From positions 1 through 35,064 of the forward strand of contig JAGNIV010000029.1 in NCBI GenBank assembly GCA_018001015.1: a stretch of DNA of 35,064 bases, written 5' to 3'. A program made the position numbers and the translations under genes. Shown here piece after piece: positions 15,898 to 23,316 of this stretch. The notes under the pieces are model-generated. The model had not been told where the DNA came from, searched no databases, and worked only from the letters and a program-made list of their open reading frames with translations. The stretch comes from Phenylobacterium sp. (GTDB lineage: Bacteria; Pseudomonadota; Alphaproteobacteria; Caulobacterales; Caulobacteraceae). How positions within the stretch are numbered: position 1 is the stretch's first letter; every line of letters starts with the position of its first letter.

Positions 15898-16104
15898 TTA
15901 CTTCAGCTTTCGCCCGGCGACCGCGCAGGCTGGGCAATACCCGATAAAGGCTGTCACAACGGTGGTGAGCCCTACCGCGGCGATGATGTAGCCCACTGGG
16001 GCGCCCCGGATGCCGGGACCCAATAACCCGCAGGCGAGCATCAACACGCCGGCCACGCCGCGTGCGACCCGCTCCCATATCGGCAAGTTCCTTTTGAACA
16101 CCAC
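15898..16104 (-). CDS. DUF2892 family small membrane protein with CPAC motif
   Basis: A 68-residue membrane protein. It starts F-K-R-N-L-P-I-W-E-R-V-A-R, a typical DUF2892 opening, with two transmembrane helices (about residues 14-30 and 37-56) and a C-terminal GYCPACAVAGRKLK (Cys57, Cys60). I place the start at GTG 16104 (or the next GTG, 16101) because GGAGGA lies six to nine bases upstream and relatives begin here. The ATG at 16137 would add an unsupported leader and has no ribosome site. It lies 22 bp upstream of the ECF sigma gene and is probably the first gene of that operon. Confidence 0.72.
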   Translation of the reverse strand: MVFKRNLPIWERVARGVAGVLMLACGLLGPGIRGAPVGYIIAAVGLTTVVTAFIGYCPACAVAGRKLK

Positions 16105-16164
16105 TGCATATCCTCCATGGCCGCTGGACGCGGTCATTGAGAAGGTGGCGCCAAGGCGCGGTTT

Positions 16165-16200
16165 CGGTTCGCGTCCGGCGAAATATATCTCTGCGAACCG
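16165..16200. promoter_or_regulatory. Dyad CGGTTCGC...GCGAACCG in the divergent promoter region
   Basis: Two perfect 8-bp arms (16165-16172 and 16193-16200) face each other across 20 bases that include an AT-rich core (aaatatatct). The outward-reading GCGAACCG on each strand resembles an ECF -35 element (GAAC core), one for each divergent gene set. I could not find a matching CGTT-type -10 at the usual distance, so a regulator operator is an equal possibility. Confidence 0.4.
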
Positions 16201-16261
16201 AATTCGGGGCTGAGCGCCACTAGCTCCTTGTCGGCCGATGGGGCCGATTAAGGAGAGTCCC

Positions 16262-16645
16262 ATGCTTGTTCGTGTCTTCGCCACCGCCTTACTCGCCTGC
16301 ACTGTCCTGGCGGGCGCCCCAGCCTTCGCCGGGGAATTCAAGTCACTATCCCTGGCTGCCTTTCAGGAGGCTGCCGCCAAGGGCCGCCCCATCGTCTTAC
16401 ATGTGCGCACCCCGGACGGAGCCCTATGCAAGGCGCAGCATGCCGTGCTGGAAAAGTTGATGAAGGAGCCAGCATTCTCGAACCATGTCGTATTCGAGAT
16501 CGACTTTGCGTCTCAACCCGCCGCGGTGGCGATGACCGGCGCGAAGCTCCCCGCGACCCTGATCTTCAATCGCGGGCAGACGGAGATGGGGCGGCTAACG
16601 AGCGTCACCGAGGAATCGGCCATCCGTGCGCTCCTTACCAAATAA
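16262..16645 (+). CDS. Secreted single-Cys thioredoxin-fold protein
   Basis: A 127-residue protein with a cleavable signal peptide (MLVRVFATALLACTVLAGAP, cut probably after AFA at residue 23). The mature part has a thioredoxin-like strand (PIVLHVRT) and PDGALCKAQ, where the usual W-C-x-x-C-K has kept only the second Cys (Cys56) and the Lys. The cis-Pro segment LPATLIF and the final helix follow. It would act in the periplasm. With one Cys it may bind thiols, metals or a partner rather than catalyse exchange. The start has an AAGGAG site. It is divergent from the DUF2892-sigma-DUF2892 operon across a shared dyad. Confidence 0.75.
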   Translation: MLVRVFATALLACTVLAGAPAFAGEFKSLSLAAFQEAAAKGRPIVLHVRTPDGALCKAQHAVLEKLMKEPAFSNHVVFEIDFASQPAAVAMTGAKLPATLIFNRGQTEMGRLTSVTEESAIRALLTK

Positions 16646-16876
16646 GCCGTAAGACCCAGCCGCGTCGTCGGAGAGCCTCCACGGTGCGGCTGCCAAATTT
16701 GGTTCGCCTCTGGCATGGCAGCCTCACCAAGCACTTCGCGTAGGCGAGACATAGCCGCGAGCGAACACTCGATTGCACTCGTGACCGGATATTCTCAACG
16801 TTGGCCAGGGACCCAAAGCCGGCGCCGGCTTCTGTGTCGGGAGCCGACCTTCCCGGAACTCTGAGCTCATTTCCTA
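16646..16876. other. Intergenic stretch, no gene seen
   Basis: Together with the aminotransferase remnant that follows, this makes a gap of more than 400 bases between the thioredoxin-like gene and the dienelactone hydrolase gene. I see no credible coding frame, RNA gene or clear hairpin terminator in this part. Confidence 0.5.
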
Positions 16877-16878
16877 GC

Positions 16879-17036
16879 TCAAAGCAGCATCATGGCGCCG
16901 TAGTCGAGGTCGCAGTGGATCACCGGCTTTCAACGGCTTGTAGTTCACGATCAGCATCTGCAGGGCGTCGGCCCCGCTGCGGGTCACCGCGATCTCGTCG
17001 GACTGGCAGCCCACCTGCCGCGCGCGGTTGTCAGGC
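16879..17036 (-). pseudogene. Frameshifted fragment of a class V aminotransferase
   Basis: One minus-strand frame reads LSPDNRARQVGCQSDEIAVT followed by RSGADALQMLIVNYKPLKAGD, which matches the cofactor-domain start of class V (isopenicillin-N-epimerase/CsdB-like) aminotransferases, where E-I-[AV]-x-T-R-[SN] is typical. The similarity continues in a shifted frame as VIHCDLDYGAMMLL and then stops. The rest of the roughly 400-residue enzyme is missing on both sides. It is therefore a decayed remnant of about 50 codons with a frameshift near 16920. Its upstream end abuts the ribosome-site region of the dienelactone hydrolase gene. Confidence 0.55.
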
Positions 17037-17078
17037 GACAGTTTAATGGACAGGGTCGCGCGAACAGGAGGATCGCCC

Positions 17079-17789
17079 ATGCCCACCACGGATCTCGAAT
17101 ACGCCGCCGACGGCGCGGCCATGGTGGGGCGGCTGTTCACCCCGGACGGGTCTGCCAAGGGCGCCGCCGTGCTGGTGGCCCATGAGGGGCCCGGCCTGTC
17201 GGACCACACCTACACCATCGCCGGGCGGTTGGCCGACCTCGGCTACATCGCCTTCGCCCTCGATTATCACGGCGGCGGCCAGGCGGTGGAGATGGACGTG
17301 GCCCGGGGCCGCATCGGCGCCTGGCTGGCCGATCCCACCGGCATCCGGACGCGGGCCACGGCGGCTCTGGCCGTCCTCACCGCCCAGCCCGGTGTCGACC
17401 CCGCCCGTGTCGCCGGCATCGGCTACTGCTTCGGCGGCACCACGGTGCTGGAGCTGGCGCGGTCCGGCGCGGCCCTGGCCGCTGTTGTGGGCTTCCACTC
17501 GGGCCTTGGCACGGCCCGGCCGCAGGACGCCGCCAACATCAAGGGCAAGGTGCTGACCCTGATCGGCACGGCCGACCCCCTGATCCCCCCCGCGCAGCGC
17601 GCCGCCTTCGAGGCCGAGATGAGCGCCGCCAGGGTCGACTGGCAGATGCACCTCTATGGCGGCGTCGCCCATAGCTTCACGAACCCCGAGGCCGACGGCT
17701 CCCGCATGCCCGGCATCCTTTACGACGCCGCCGCCGACCGCCGGTCCTGGGGCGAGATGCTGGCGCTCTTTGCGGAGACCATCGGCTAG
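17079..17789 (+). CDS. Dienelactone hydrolase family protein
   Basis: A 236-residue alpha/beta hydrolase of the dienelactone hydrolase family. The nucleophile elbow GYCFGG supplies a Cys nucleophile, the acid is in GTADPLIP and the His is in GVAHSFTNPEADG, so the Cys-Asp-His triad is complete. An oxyanion-forming segment, VLVAHEGPGLSDH, lies near the N-terminus. Members hydrolyse cyclic esters and lactones; the true substrate is unknown. The start at 17079 (MPTTDLEY) has an AGGAGG site seven bases upstream; longer starts would extend into the aminotransferase remnant. The PhzF gene follows 12 bp downstream, so the two form an operon. Confidence 0.9.
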   Translation: MPTTDLEYAADGAAMVGRLFTPDGSAKGAAVLVAHEGPGLSDHTYTIAGRLADLGYIAFALDYHGGGQAVEMDVARGRIGAWLADPTGIRTRATAALAVLTAQPGVDPARVAGIGYCFGGTTVLELARSGAALAAVVGFHSGLGTARPQDAANIKGKVLTLIGTADPLIPPAQRAAFEAEMSAARVDWQMHLYGGVAHSFTNPEADGSRMPGILYDAAADRRSWGEMLALFAETIG

Positions 17790-17801
17790 GTGGAGCCCGA
17801 G

Positions 17802-18629
17802 ATGAACGTCCAGCGGTTCGCGGCTTTTTCCGATGGCGATACCGGCGGCAACCCCGCCGGCGTGGTCCTGTGCGACCGCTTGCCACCGGCTGAGTTGATG
17901 CAGCAGGTCGCCGCAGAGGTGGGCTATTCGGAGACCGCCTTCGCGGCGCCGTCCGGCGATGGCTGGCGGGTGAGGTACTTCGCGCCTCAGGTCGAGATTC
18001 CGTTCTGCGGCCACGCCACCATCGCCCTGGGCGCAGCCCTGGCCCAGGAGAACGGCGAGGGGGTCTTCCCGCTGCAGCTCAACGACAGCGCGATCACCGT
18101 CGAGGGGCGGCGAACCGGCCCGGTGATGTCGGCTGCCCTGCAGTCGCCGCCGACCCGCAACGCGCCGGCGTCCGCCGACAGGGTCGCCGAGGCCCAGGCC
18201 CTGTTCGCGCTCTCGGCCAGCGACCTGGACCCGCGCATCCCGCCCGCCATCGCCAATGCCGGCGCCAACCACCTGATCCTGGCCCTGAGGCGCCGCGAGC
18301 GGCTCTCGCAGATGGCCTACGACCTGGAGTCAGGCCGAGCCTTCATGGCGGCCGCCGCCCTCGCCACCGTCAGCCTCATTGTCGCCGAGACCGTCCAGCT
18401 GTTTCACGCCCGCAACGCCTTCGCGGTCGGCGGCGTCTACGAGGACCCCGCCACCGGCGCGGCGGCGGCGGCCCTGGGCGGATACCTCCGCGACCTCGCC
18501 TGGCCGCACGATGGCGCCATCGACATCATCCAGGGCGAGGACATGGGCATGCGGTCGCTGCTGCACGCCCAGATCCCGCCGGAGCCCGGCTCCAGCATCC
18601 GCGTCTCAGGCACGGTGCGGCGTCTATAG
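17802..18629 (+). CDS. PhzF family isomerase/epimerase-like protein
   Basis: A 275-residue protein with the two-lobed PhzF/diaminopimelate-epimerase fold. Family hallmarks are TGGNPAGVVL near the N-terminus, the general-acid Glu in GYSETAF, CGHATIALG in the first lobe and EDPATGAAAAALGGYL in the second. It lacks neighbours for phenazine synthesis, so it is a general PhzF-like isomerase of unknown substrate. ATG at 17802 follows GGTGGAG with six-base spacing; an in-frame GTG at 17790 is the alternative. It is probably co-transcribed with the dienelactone hydrolase gene. The 173 bp that follow hold no clear gene. Confidence 0.88.
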   Translation: MNVQRFAAFSDGDTGGNPAGVVLCDRLPPAELMQQVAAEVGYSETAFAAPSGDGWRVRYFAPQVEIPFCGHATIALGAALAQENGEGVFPLQLNDSAITVEGRRTGPVMSAALQSPPTRNAPASADRVAEAQALFALSASDLDPRIPPAIANAGANHLILALRRRERLSQMAYDLESGRAFMAAAALATVSLIVAETVQLFHARNAFAVGGVYEDPATGAAAAALGGYLRDLAWPHDGAIDIIQGEDMGMRSLLHAQIPPEPGSSIRVSGTVRRL

Positions 18630-18802
18630 GGACCCGTCGGGACGCCTCGTGGTGAGACCTCAACGGTCAAATGTCGGCCAATGTCGATGGTCGGCCAGCG
18701 CCGCGCCACGCCTCGATAGCAGCCCGGCGGCCCACCGAGCGCCGGCTCGCGACCCGGTCCAAGGCCTCTTATCTTCCATCCGCGACGGCCGACTGGTGCG
18801 GG

Positions 18803-20500
18803 TCAGGCGGTGGCCTTCCAGCGCTCGAACATCTGGCGGAAGGCGTCCTCCAGGATGGCCGTGAAGCCGGCCTCGTCGCGGAGCGGGGAGGCCTCGAAGC
18901 GGGGGCGGACCTGGGCGCGCAGGGCGTCGAGGGCGGGGATGTCGGCGGTCAGGGCCAGGGCCTTGGCGACATAGTCGTCCCAGCTTTCGGCGACCAGCTG
19001 ATGCAGGCCGAGCGGCTCCAGCCGCAGGGTCCCGATGCGGCTGTAGAAGTCCGGCCCGCGCAGGGTCAGCAGCGGCACGCCGTTGGAGACCGCCTCCGAG
19101 GAGGTGGTGCCGCCGGGAGCAGGCGAGGGGTCGAGCGCCAGGTCGATGCGGCCGAAGCTCTTCAGGTAGTCGGGCCCGGTGGAATGGCCCTCGAAGACGA
19201 TCTGCGCGGCGGTCACGCCCTGGCCGAGGAAGCGGGCGAGCAGCGCCTGCTGCAGGACAGGATCGACGAAGTATCGGTACTTGAGCAGCAGCCGGGAGCC
19301 CGGCCGGCCCTTCAGGATCGCCGCCCAGGCCGCCACCGTGGCGTCGTTCAGCCGGGCCGGATGGTTGAAACTGGCGAAGGTGACGTGACCGTTCGTGAGC
19401 GCCGGCGTCGGCGTCGGGTCCAGGCGTTCGCCCGGCCGGAAAGGAACGGCGATGGGGCCGAGCCGCCAGATCTTCTCGACGAACAGCTCGTCGTCGTCGG
19501 CCGCCCGGGTGCCGTCGGCGTGCAGGACATAGTCGATGGCCGCCAGTCCGGTGGTCTGGACATAGTTGATCCAGGCGGCCTGCACCGGAGCGGGCTTCAA
19601 GGCGAAGATCCCCAGCCGCCCGCCGGAGGTGTGGCCCCACAGGTCCACCAGCACGTCGATGCCGTCGCCGGCGATCAGGCTGGCGGCGTCGGCGTCGCTG
19701 AGCGCGCCGATCCCGCGCACGGTGGTGGCCCGGATGCCCACTTCGGTCGCCGGGTCGGCGCAGTAGATGAAGACCTCGACGCGCTCCAGGTCGTGGTTCT
19801 CCAGCACCGGGACGATGAACTGGCGAAGCTGGCTGCGCAGCAAGGTGGGGGCGACATAGCCGATCCGCAGCTTGCGGCCCTTCAGGTCGGGATTGGCGAA
19901 GGGACGGTTCTCGGGGGCCGGGGCGTAAAGCTCAGCCCAGCGCCGCGCCTCGGCGGCGTGGAGGCGCACGCCGTCGTCTGCGAAGAAGCAGGCATAGAGC
20001 AGGAACTCGTGGGCCATCGAGCTCTTGAAGGTGTCGGCCGCGAGGGTGAAGGCGGTGATGGCCTCCGGGATGCGCCCCTGATGCAGCAGCGATAGGCCCC
20101 AGCGCATGATCACATTGAAGGGCGCGCCGGGCTGGGGCGCCACCTGGCCGAAGGCGGCCGAGGCCAGGCCCATCTTGCCTTCCGCATAGGCCCGGTCGCC
20201 GATCTGCAGGGCGTAGTTCGGCTCGGAGACGAAGCGGCCCATGTCGACGCCGTCCTGCTCGCTGATCTCCTGCAGGGCATGGAAGGTCTGGGCGTCGAGC
20301 AGCCACGACTGCTGCCCTTCCCTGTCGCCGACCGCGCCCAGGGCCGCGGCCCTGGCGTAGTGCAGCCGGTGATCGTAGATCGGGACCTCGATCAGGGCCT
20401 GCAGGCGGTCAACCGCCGCCACCACCGCGCCGCTCGCGATCTCGGACTGGGCCTGGGCGATCTGGGCGTCCAGGTCAGGCTCGTCGCCAGGAATGTCCAT
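18803..20500 (-). CDS. GT41/SPINDLY-like protein O-GlcNAc transferase family glycosyltransferase
   Basis: A 565-residue protein. The N-terminal 220 residues are helical with TPR-like pairs (for example GLSLLHQGRIPEAITAFTLA). The C-terminal half matches GT41: RKLRIGYVAPTLL, DVLVDLWGHTSGGRLGIFAL, PAPVQAAWINYVQTTGLAAI, VTFASFNHPARLND and GGTTSSEAVSNGVPLLTL. GT41 enzymes transfer sugars to protein Ser/Thr, or to flagellin as with Caulobacter FlmG. Where most members have R-x-H-[AS]-V, this protein reads LLRSQLRQF, so the usual His is absent; activity may differ. The start has a GAGGA site. It is divergent from the WbqC-sulfotransferase-DegT-PhyH run, 124 bp away, and probably belongs to the same pathway. 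Confidence 0.82.
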   Translation of the reverse strand: MDIPGDEPDLDAQIAQAQSEIASGAVVAAVDRLQALIEVPIYDHRLHYARAAALGAVGDREGQQSWLLDAQTFHALQEISEQDGVDMGRFVSEPNYALQIGDRAYAEGKMGLASAAFGQVAPQPGAPFNVIMRWGLSLLHQGRIPEAITAFTLAADTFKSSMAHEFLLYACFFADDGVRLHAAEARRWAELYAPAPENRPFANPDLKGRKLRIGYVAPTLLRSQLRQFIVPVLENHDLERVEVFIYCADPATEVGIRATTVRGIGALSDADAASLIAGDGIDVLVDLWGHTSGGRLGIFALKPAPVQAAWINYVQTTGLAAIDYVLHADGTRAADDDELFVEKIWRLGPIAVPFRPGERLDPTPTPALTNGHVTFASFNHPARLNDATVAAWAAILKGRPGSRLLLKYRYFVDPVLQQALLARFLGQGVTAAQIVFEGHSTGPDYLKSFGRIDLALDPSPAPGGTTSSEAVSNGVPLLTLRGPDFYSRIGTLRLEPLGLHQLVAESWDDYVAKALALTADIPALDALRAQVRPRFEASPLRDEAGFTAILEDAFRQMFERWKATA

Positions 20501-20623
20501 CAGGTCCTCGGCGGGAATGCATCGGCGGGCAAATCGCGGCTAAGTCGAGAGGTAGGATCATCCACTGACTCGGGCGAGGCAAAAGGTTGAGAACAGGGGT
20601 GCGACACCTGGCCAGGCGCCGCC

Positions 20624-20642
20624 CATGATCGCGGCGATCATG
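20624..20642. promoter_or_regulatory. 19-bp perfect palindrome over the wbqC start codon
   Basis: CATGATCGC-G-GCGATCATG is perfectly symmetric and contains both the ATG start (20625) and the sixth codon of the WbqC gene. It could be an operator, or an RNA hairpin hiding the start. However, the conserved MIAAIMQPY opening constrains these codons, so chance is possible. Confidence 0.3.
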
Positions 20643-21332
20643 CAGCCCTACCTGCTGCCCTATATCGGCTATTTCCAGCTGATCGCCGCGGCCGATGTCT
20701 TCGTGGTCTATGACGACGTCCAGTACATGCGCGGCGGCTGGATCAACCGCAACCGCATCCTGCTGAACGGCGCGCCGCACTGGCTGACCCTGCCGGTGGC
20801 CCATTCCGGCGAGGTCCGCACCCAGATCCGCGACACCCGCTATCAGCTTAGCGAGGCCGCCCTGAGAAAGCTCTCGGGCCAGCTGGACGCCGCCTACCGC
20901 AAGGCGCCCCGGGCGGCGACGGTGAGGCCCCTGCTGGATGCGATCCTGGCGACGCCTGAGCCCAATGTGGCGCTGTTCAACGAGGCCGCCATCCGGGCGG
21001 TCTGCGACGCCTTGCGGATCGGCACGAAGATCGTCCGCGCGTCGGAGATCGGCCGCGACGCCAACCTGACCGGCCAGGATGCGGTGATCGACATCTGCCG
21101 CCGGCTGGGCGCCGATCACTACCTCAACGCCGCCGGCGGGGTGGACCTCTATCAGGCCGCGGCCTTCGCCGAGCGGGGACTGAGGCTGAGCTTCATCGCC
21201 TCCCATGCCCCGCCCTATCGCCAGTTCGCCGCGCCCTTCGTTGCCAACCTCTCGATCGCCGACCTGCTGATGTTCTGCGAGCCCGACCAACTGGCGCGGC
21301 AGGTGGCCGCCCATAGCCTGGTGGCGGCATGA
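20625..21332 (+). CDS. WbqC family protein
   Basis: A 235-residue WbqC-like protein. The family opening M-I-A-A-I-M-Q-P-Y-L-L-P-Y-I-G-Y-F is followed by VFVVYDDVQYMRGGWINRN and NRILLNGAPHWLTLPV, all typical. WbqC proteins are found in O-antigen and other glycan clusters, and a role in modifying amino sugars is proposed. The start is fixed by family similarity because no strong ribosome site precedes it; a palindrome covers the start codon. The next gene overlaps by four bases (ATGA), indicating coupled translation with the sulfotransferase. Confidence 0.9.
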   Translation: MIAAIMQPYLLPYIGYFQLIAAADVFVVYDDVQYMRGGWINRNRILLNGAPHWLTLPVAHSGEVRTQIRDTRYQLSEAALRKLSGQLDAAYRKAPRAATVRPLLDAILATPEPNVALFNEAAIRAVCDALRIGTKIVRASEIGRDANLTGQDAVIDICRRLGADHYLNAAGGVDLYQAAAFAERGLRLSFIASHAPPYRQFAAPFVANLSIADLLMFCEPDQLARQVAAHSLVAA

Positions 21333-22129
21333 GCGACCTGCCGGTTATCGGTCTGCACGGGGCGCCGCGTTCGGGCACCACCTGGATCGGTCAGATTTTC
21401 AACAGCGCCCCGGAGGTGGCCTTCCGGTTCCAGCCCTTCTTCGCCCACGCCTTCCGGCCGCGCGTCGATGCGGCGACCTCGGCGGCGGACCTGGACCAGA
21501 TCCTGAAGGACATCGCGGCGACCGATGACGACTTCATCCTGCAGCGGGGCGGGAAAGTGGCCGACAAGGACCTGGCCTTCGCCAAGTCCGCCCCCTCCCA
21601 TCTGGTCTACAAGGAGGCGCGCTATCATCATCTGCTGCCGACCCTGATGGAGATCCCGCGTTTCCAGGGTGTCGGCATCATCCGCGATCCGCTGGAGGCG
21701 CTGAGCTCCTGGAGGGCCGCGCCGCGCGAGTTCGATCCCGCTTGGGATTTCGGGGCGGAGTGGCGCGAGGCCGGCCTGAAGAACAGCGGGCGCATCGAGG
21801 AATTCTTCGGCTATGCGGGCTGGAAGCGCGCGGCCCTGATCTTCCAGGACATGGCGGCCAGACACCCCGACCGTTTCCGCATTCTTCGTTATGGCGACCT
21901 GACCGCCGATCCGGTCGGCGTGGTCAGCGCGCTGTTCGGTTTCCTGGGCGTGGGCATGAGCGAGCAGACGGCGACCTTCCTGGGGCGCTCCACCAGCCGT
22001 GACGACGGCGACACCTATGGCGTGTTCCGAGATCTCTCGCGCCGCGCCGCGCCCGATCTGCCGGACGCGGTTCGCCAGGCGGTGCTGGAGGACGTGGCGC
22101 GCTGCGACCTTGCGACCTACCTGGCCTAA
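21329..22129 (+). CDS. Sulfotransferase family protein
   Basis: A 266-residue protein with the 5'-phosphosulfate-binding loop GAPRSGTTWIGQIFN near the N-terminus and the 3'-phosphate segment GVGIIRDPLEALSSW (about residues 110-125). These bind PAPS, the sulfate donor. The acceptor is unknown; with WbqC, DegT and GT41 genes around it, a glycan or glycolipid is likely. Translation is coupled to the WbqC gene by an ATGA overlap. Confidence 0.85.
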   Translation: MSDLPVIGLHGAPRSGTTWIGQIFNSAPEVAFRFQPFFAHAFRPRVDAATSAADLDQILKDIAATDDDFILQRGGKVADKDLAFAKSAPSHLVYKEARYHHLLPTLMEIPRFQGVGIIRDPLEALSSWRAAPREFDPAWDFGAEWREAGLKNSGRIEEFFGYAGWKRAALIFQDMAARHPDRFRILRYGDLTADPVGVVSALFGFLGVGMSEQTATFLGRSTSRDDGDTYGVFRDLSRRAAPDLPDAVRQAVLEDVARCDLATYLA

Positions 22130-22173
22130 GCGTTCGTTAACCACGAACATGGTCACTTGCGGGCTGTCTCAGG

Positions 22174-23316
22174 GTGGATCCCTTGCGCAGCGCCGCGACC
22201 GTCAAGCTTCCGACCATGGCCCCCGGCAATCTGCCGGTCGCCCGCCCGCGCCTGCCCAGCGCCGACGACATCCTGCCCTATCTGCGGCGCATCGATGAGG
22301 CCCGCTGGTACTCCAATTTCGGGCCGCTGCTGACCGAGCTTGAGCTGCGCCTGGCCAGCCGCTTCACCGACGGAGCCGTGGCCGCCACGGTGGTCAACGC
22401 CACCCAGGCCCTGACCCTGACGCTCCAGGCCATGGACCTGCCAGCCGGCAGCCTGGTGGCCACGCCCTCCTGGACCTTCGTCGCCACCGCCCACGCCATC
22501 GCCCAGGCGGGCCTGGTCCCCTGGTTCCTCGACGTCGATCACGCCAGCCAGATGCTGGATCCCGCCCTGGTCCGCGACCGGCTGGCCAGCGCGCCGGGCC
22601 AGGTCAGCGCGGTCCTGCCGGTGGCCGCTCATGGCGCGATGCCCGACGTTGAGGCCTGGCTCGCCTTCCGCGACGAAACGGGTCTGGCGGTGCTGCTGGA
22701 CGCCGCCGCGGCCTTCGACGCCGCCCGCGACGCGCGCCTGCCCACCGTGGTCAGCCTGCACGCCACCAAGGTGCTGGGCCTGGGGGAAGGCGGGTTCCTG
22801 GTCACCGACGACGCGGCCCTGGCCTTCCGCGTCCGGCGGATGACCACCTATGGCTTCAACGGCACCCGCGAGGCGCAGATCGCCGGGACCAACGCCAAGC
22901 TGAGCGAATATACCGCCGCCGTGGGCCTGGCCGCCCTCGACAAGTGGCCCGCCGACCGGCTGCGCTTCTTCCTCGCCGCCCAGCACACCCGCATCGCCTT
23001 GGCCATGACCCCGTCGGTGGTCCTGCAGCCGGGTTGGGGTTCGGACTGGATCACCAGCGTTTGCGTCGTGCGTCTGCCGGAAGGCGCCGCGCAGGCCGCC
23101 ACCGAGAGCTTGATGGCCCATGGCGTCGAGACCCGGCGCTGGTGGGGCCACGGCTGCCATCGCGACGCCGCCTTCGCGGGCTATCCCCGCACCGACCTGC
23201 CGGTCACGGAGCAGCTGGCCTGTTCGGTCATCGGCCTGCCCTTCGCCATCGACCTTGCCCGCGAGGACGTGGATCGTGTCGTCCAGGCCTTGAGGGCCGC
23301 GCCGGGGATCGCCTGA
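22174..23316 (+). CDS. DegT/DnrJ/EryC1/StrS family PLP aminotransferase
   Basis: A 380-residue fold type I aminotransferase of the sugar-aminotransferase group. The PLP-site Asp is in LLDAAAAFDAA and the lysine in LHATKVLGLGEGGF; NATQALTLTLQAM and SWTFVATAHAI form the cofactor phosphate region. These enzymes put an amino group on a keto-sugar bound to a nucleotide. The start is uncertain: GTG at 22174, TTG at 22183 (better spacing from AGGGTGG) and ATG at 22216 are all possible. The stop overlaps the next ATG by one base (TGATG). Confidence 0.85.
   Translation: MDPLRSAATVKLPTMAPGNLPVARPRLPSADDILPYLRRIDEARWYSNFGPLLTELELRLASRFTDGAVAATVVNATQALTLTLQAMDLPAGSLVATPSWTFVATAHAIAQAGLVPWFLDVDHASQMLDPALVRDRLASAPGQVSAVLPVAAHGAMPDVEAWLAFRDETGLAVLLDAAAAFDAARDARLPTVVSLHATKVLGLGEGGFLVTDDAALAFRVRRMTTYGFNGTREAQIAGTNAKLSEYTAAVGLAALDKWPADRLRFFLAAQHTRIALAMTPSVVLQPGWGSDWITSVCVVRLPEGAAQAATESLMAHGVETRRWWGHGCHRDAAFAGYPRTDLPVTEQLACSVIGLPFAIDLAREDVDRVVQALRAAPGIA

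Noticed and set aside
17802-18629. Phenazine biosynthesis locus
   Set aside because: Only a PhzF-like gene is present; no phzA/B/C/D/E/G genes lie nearby.
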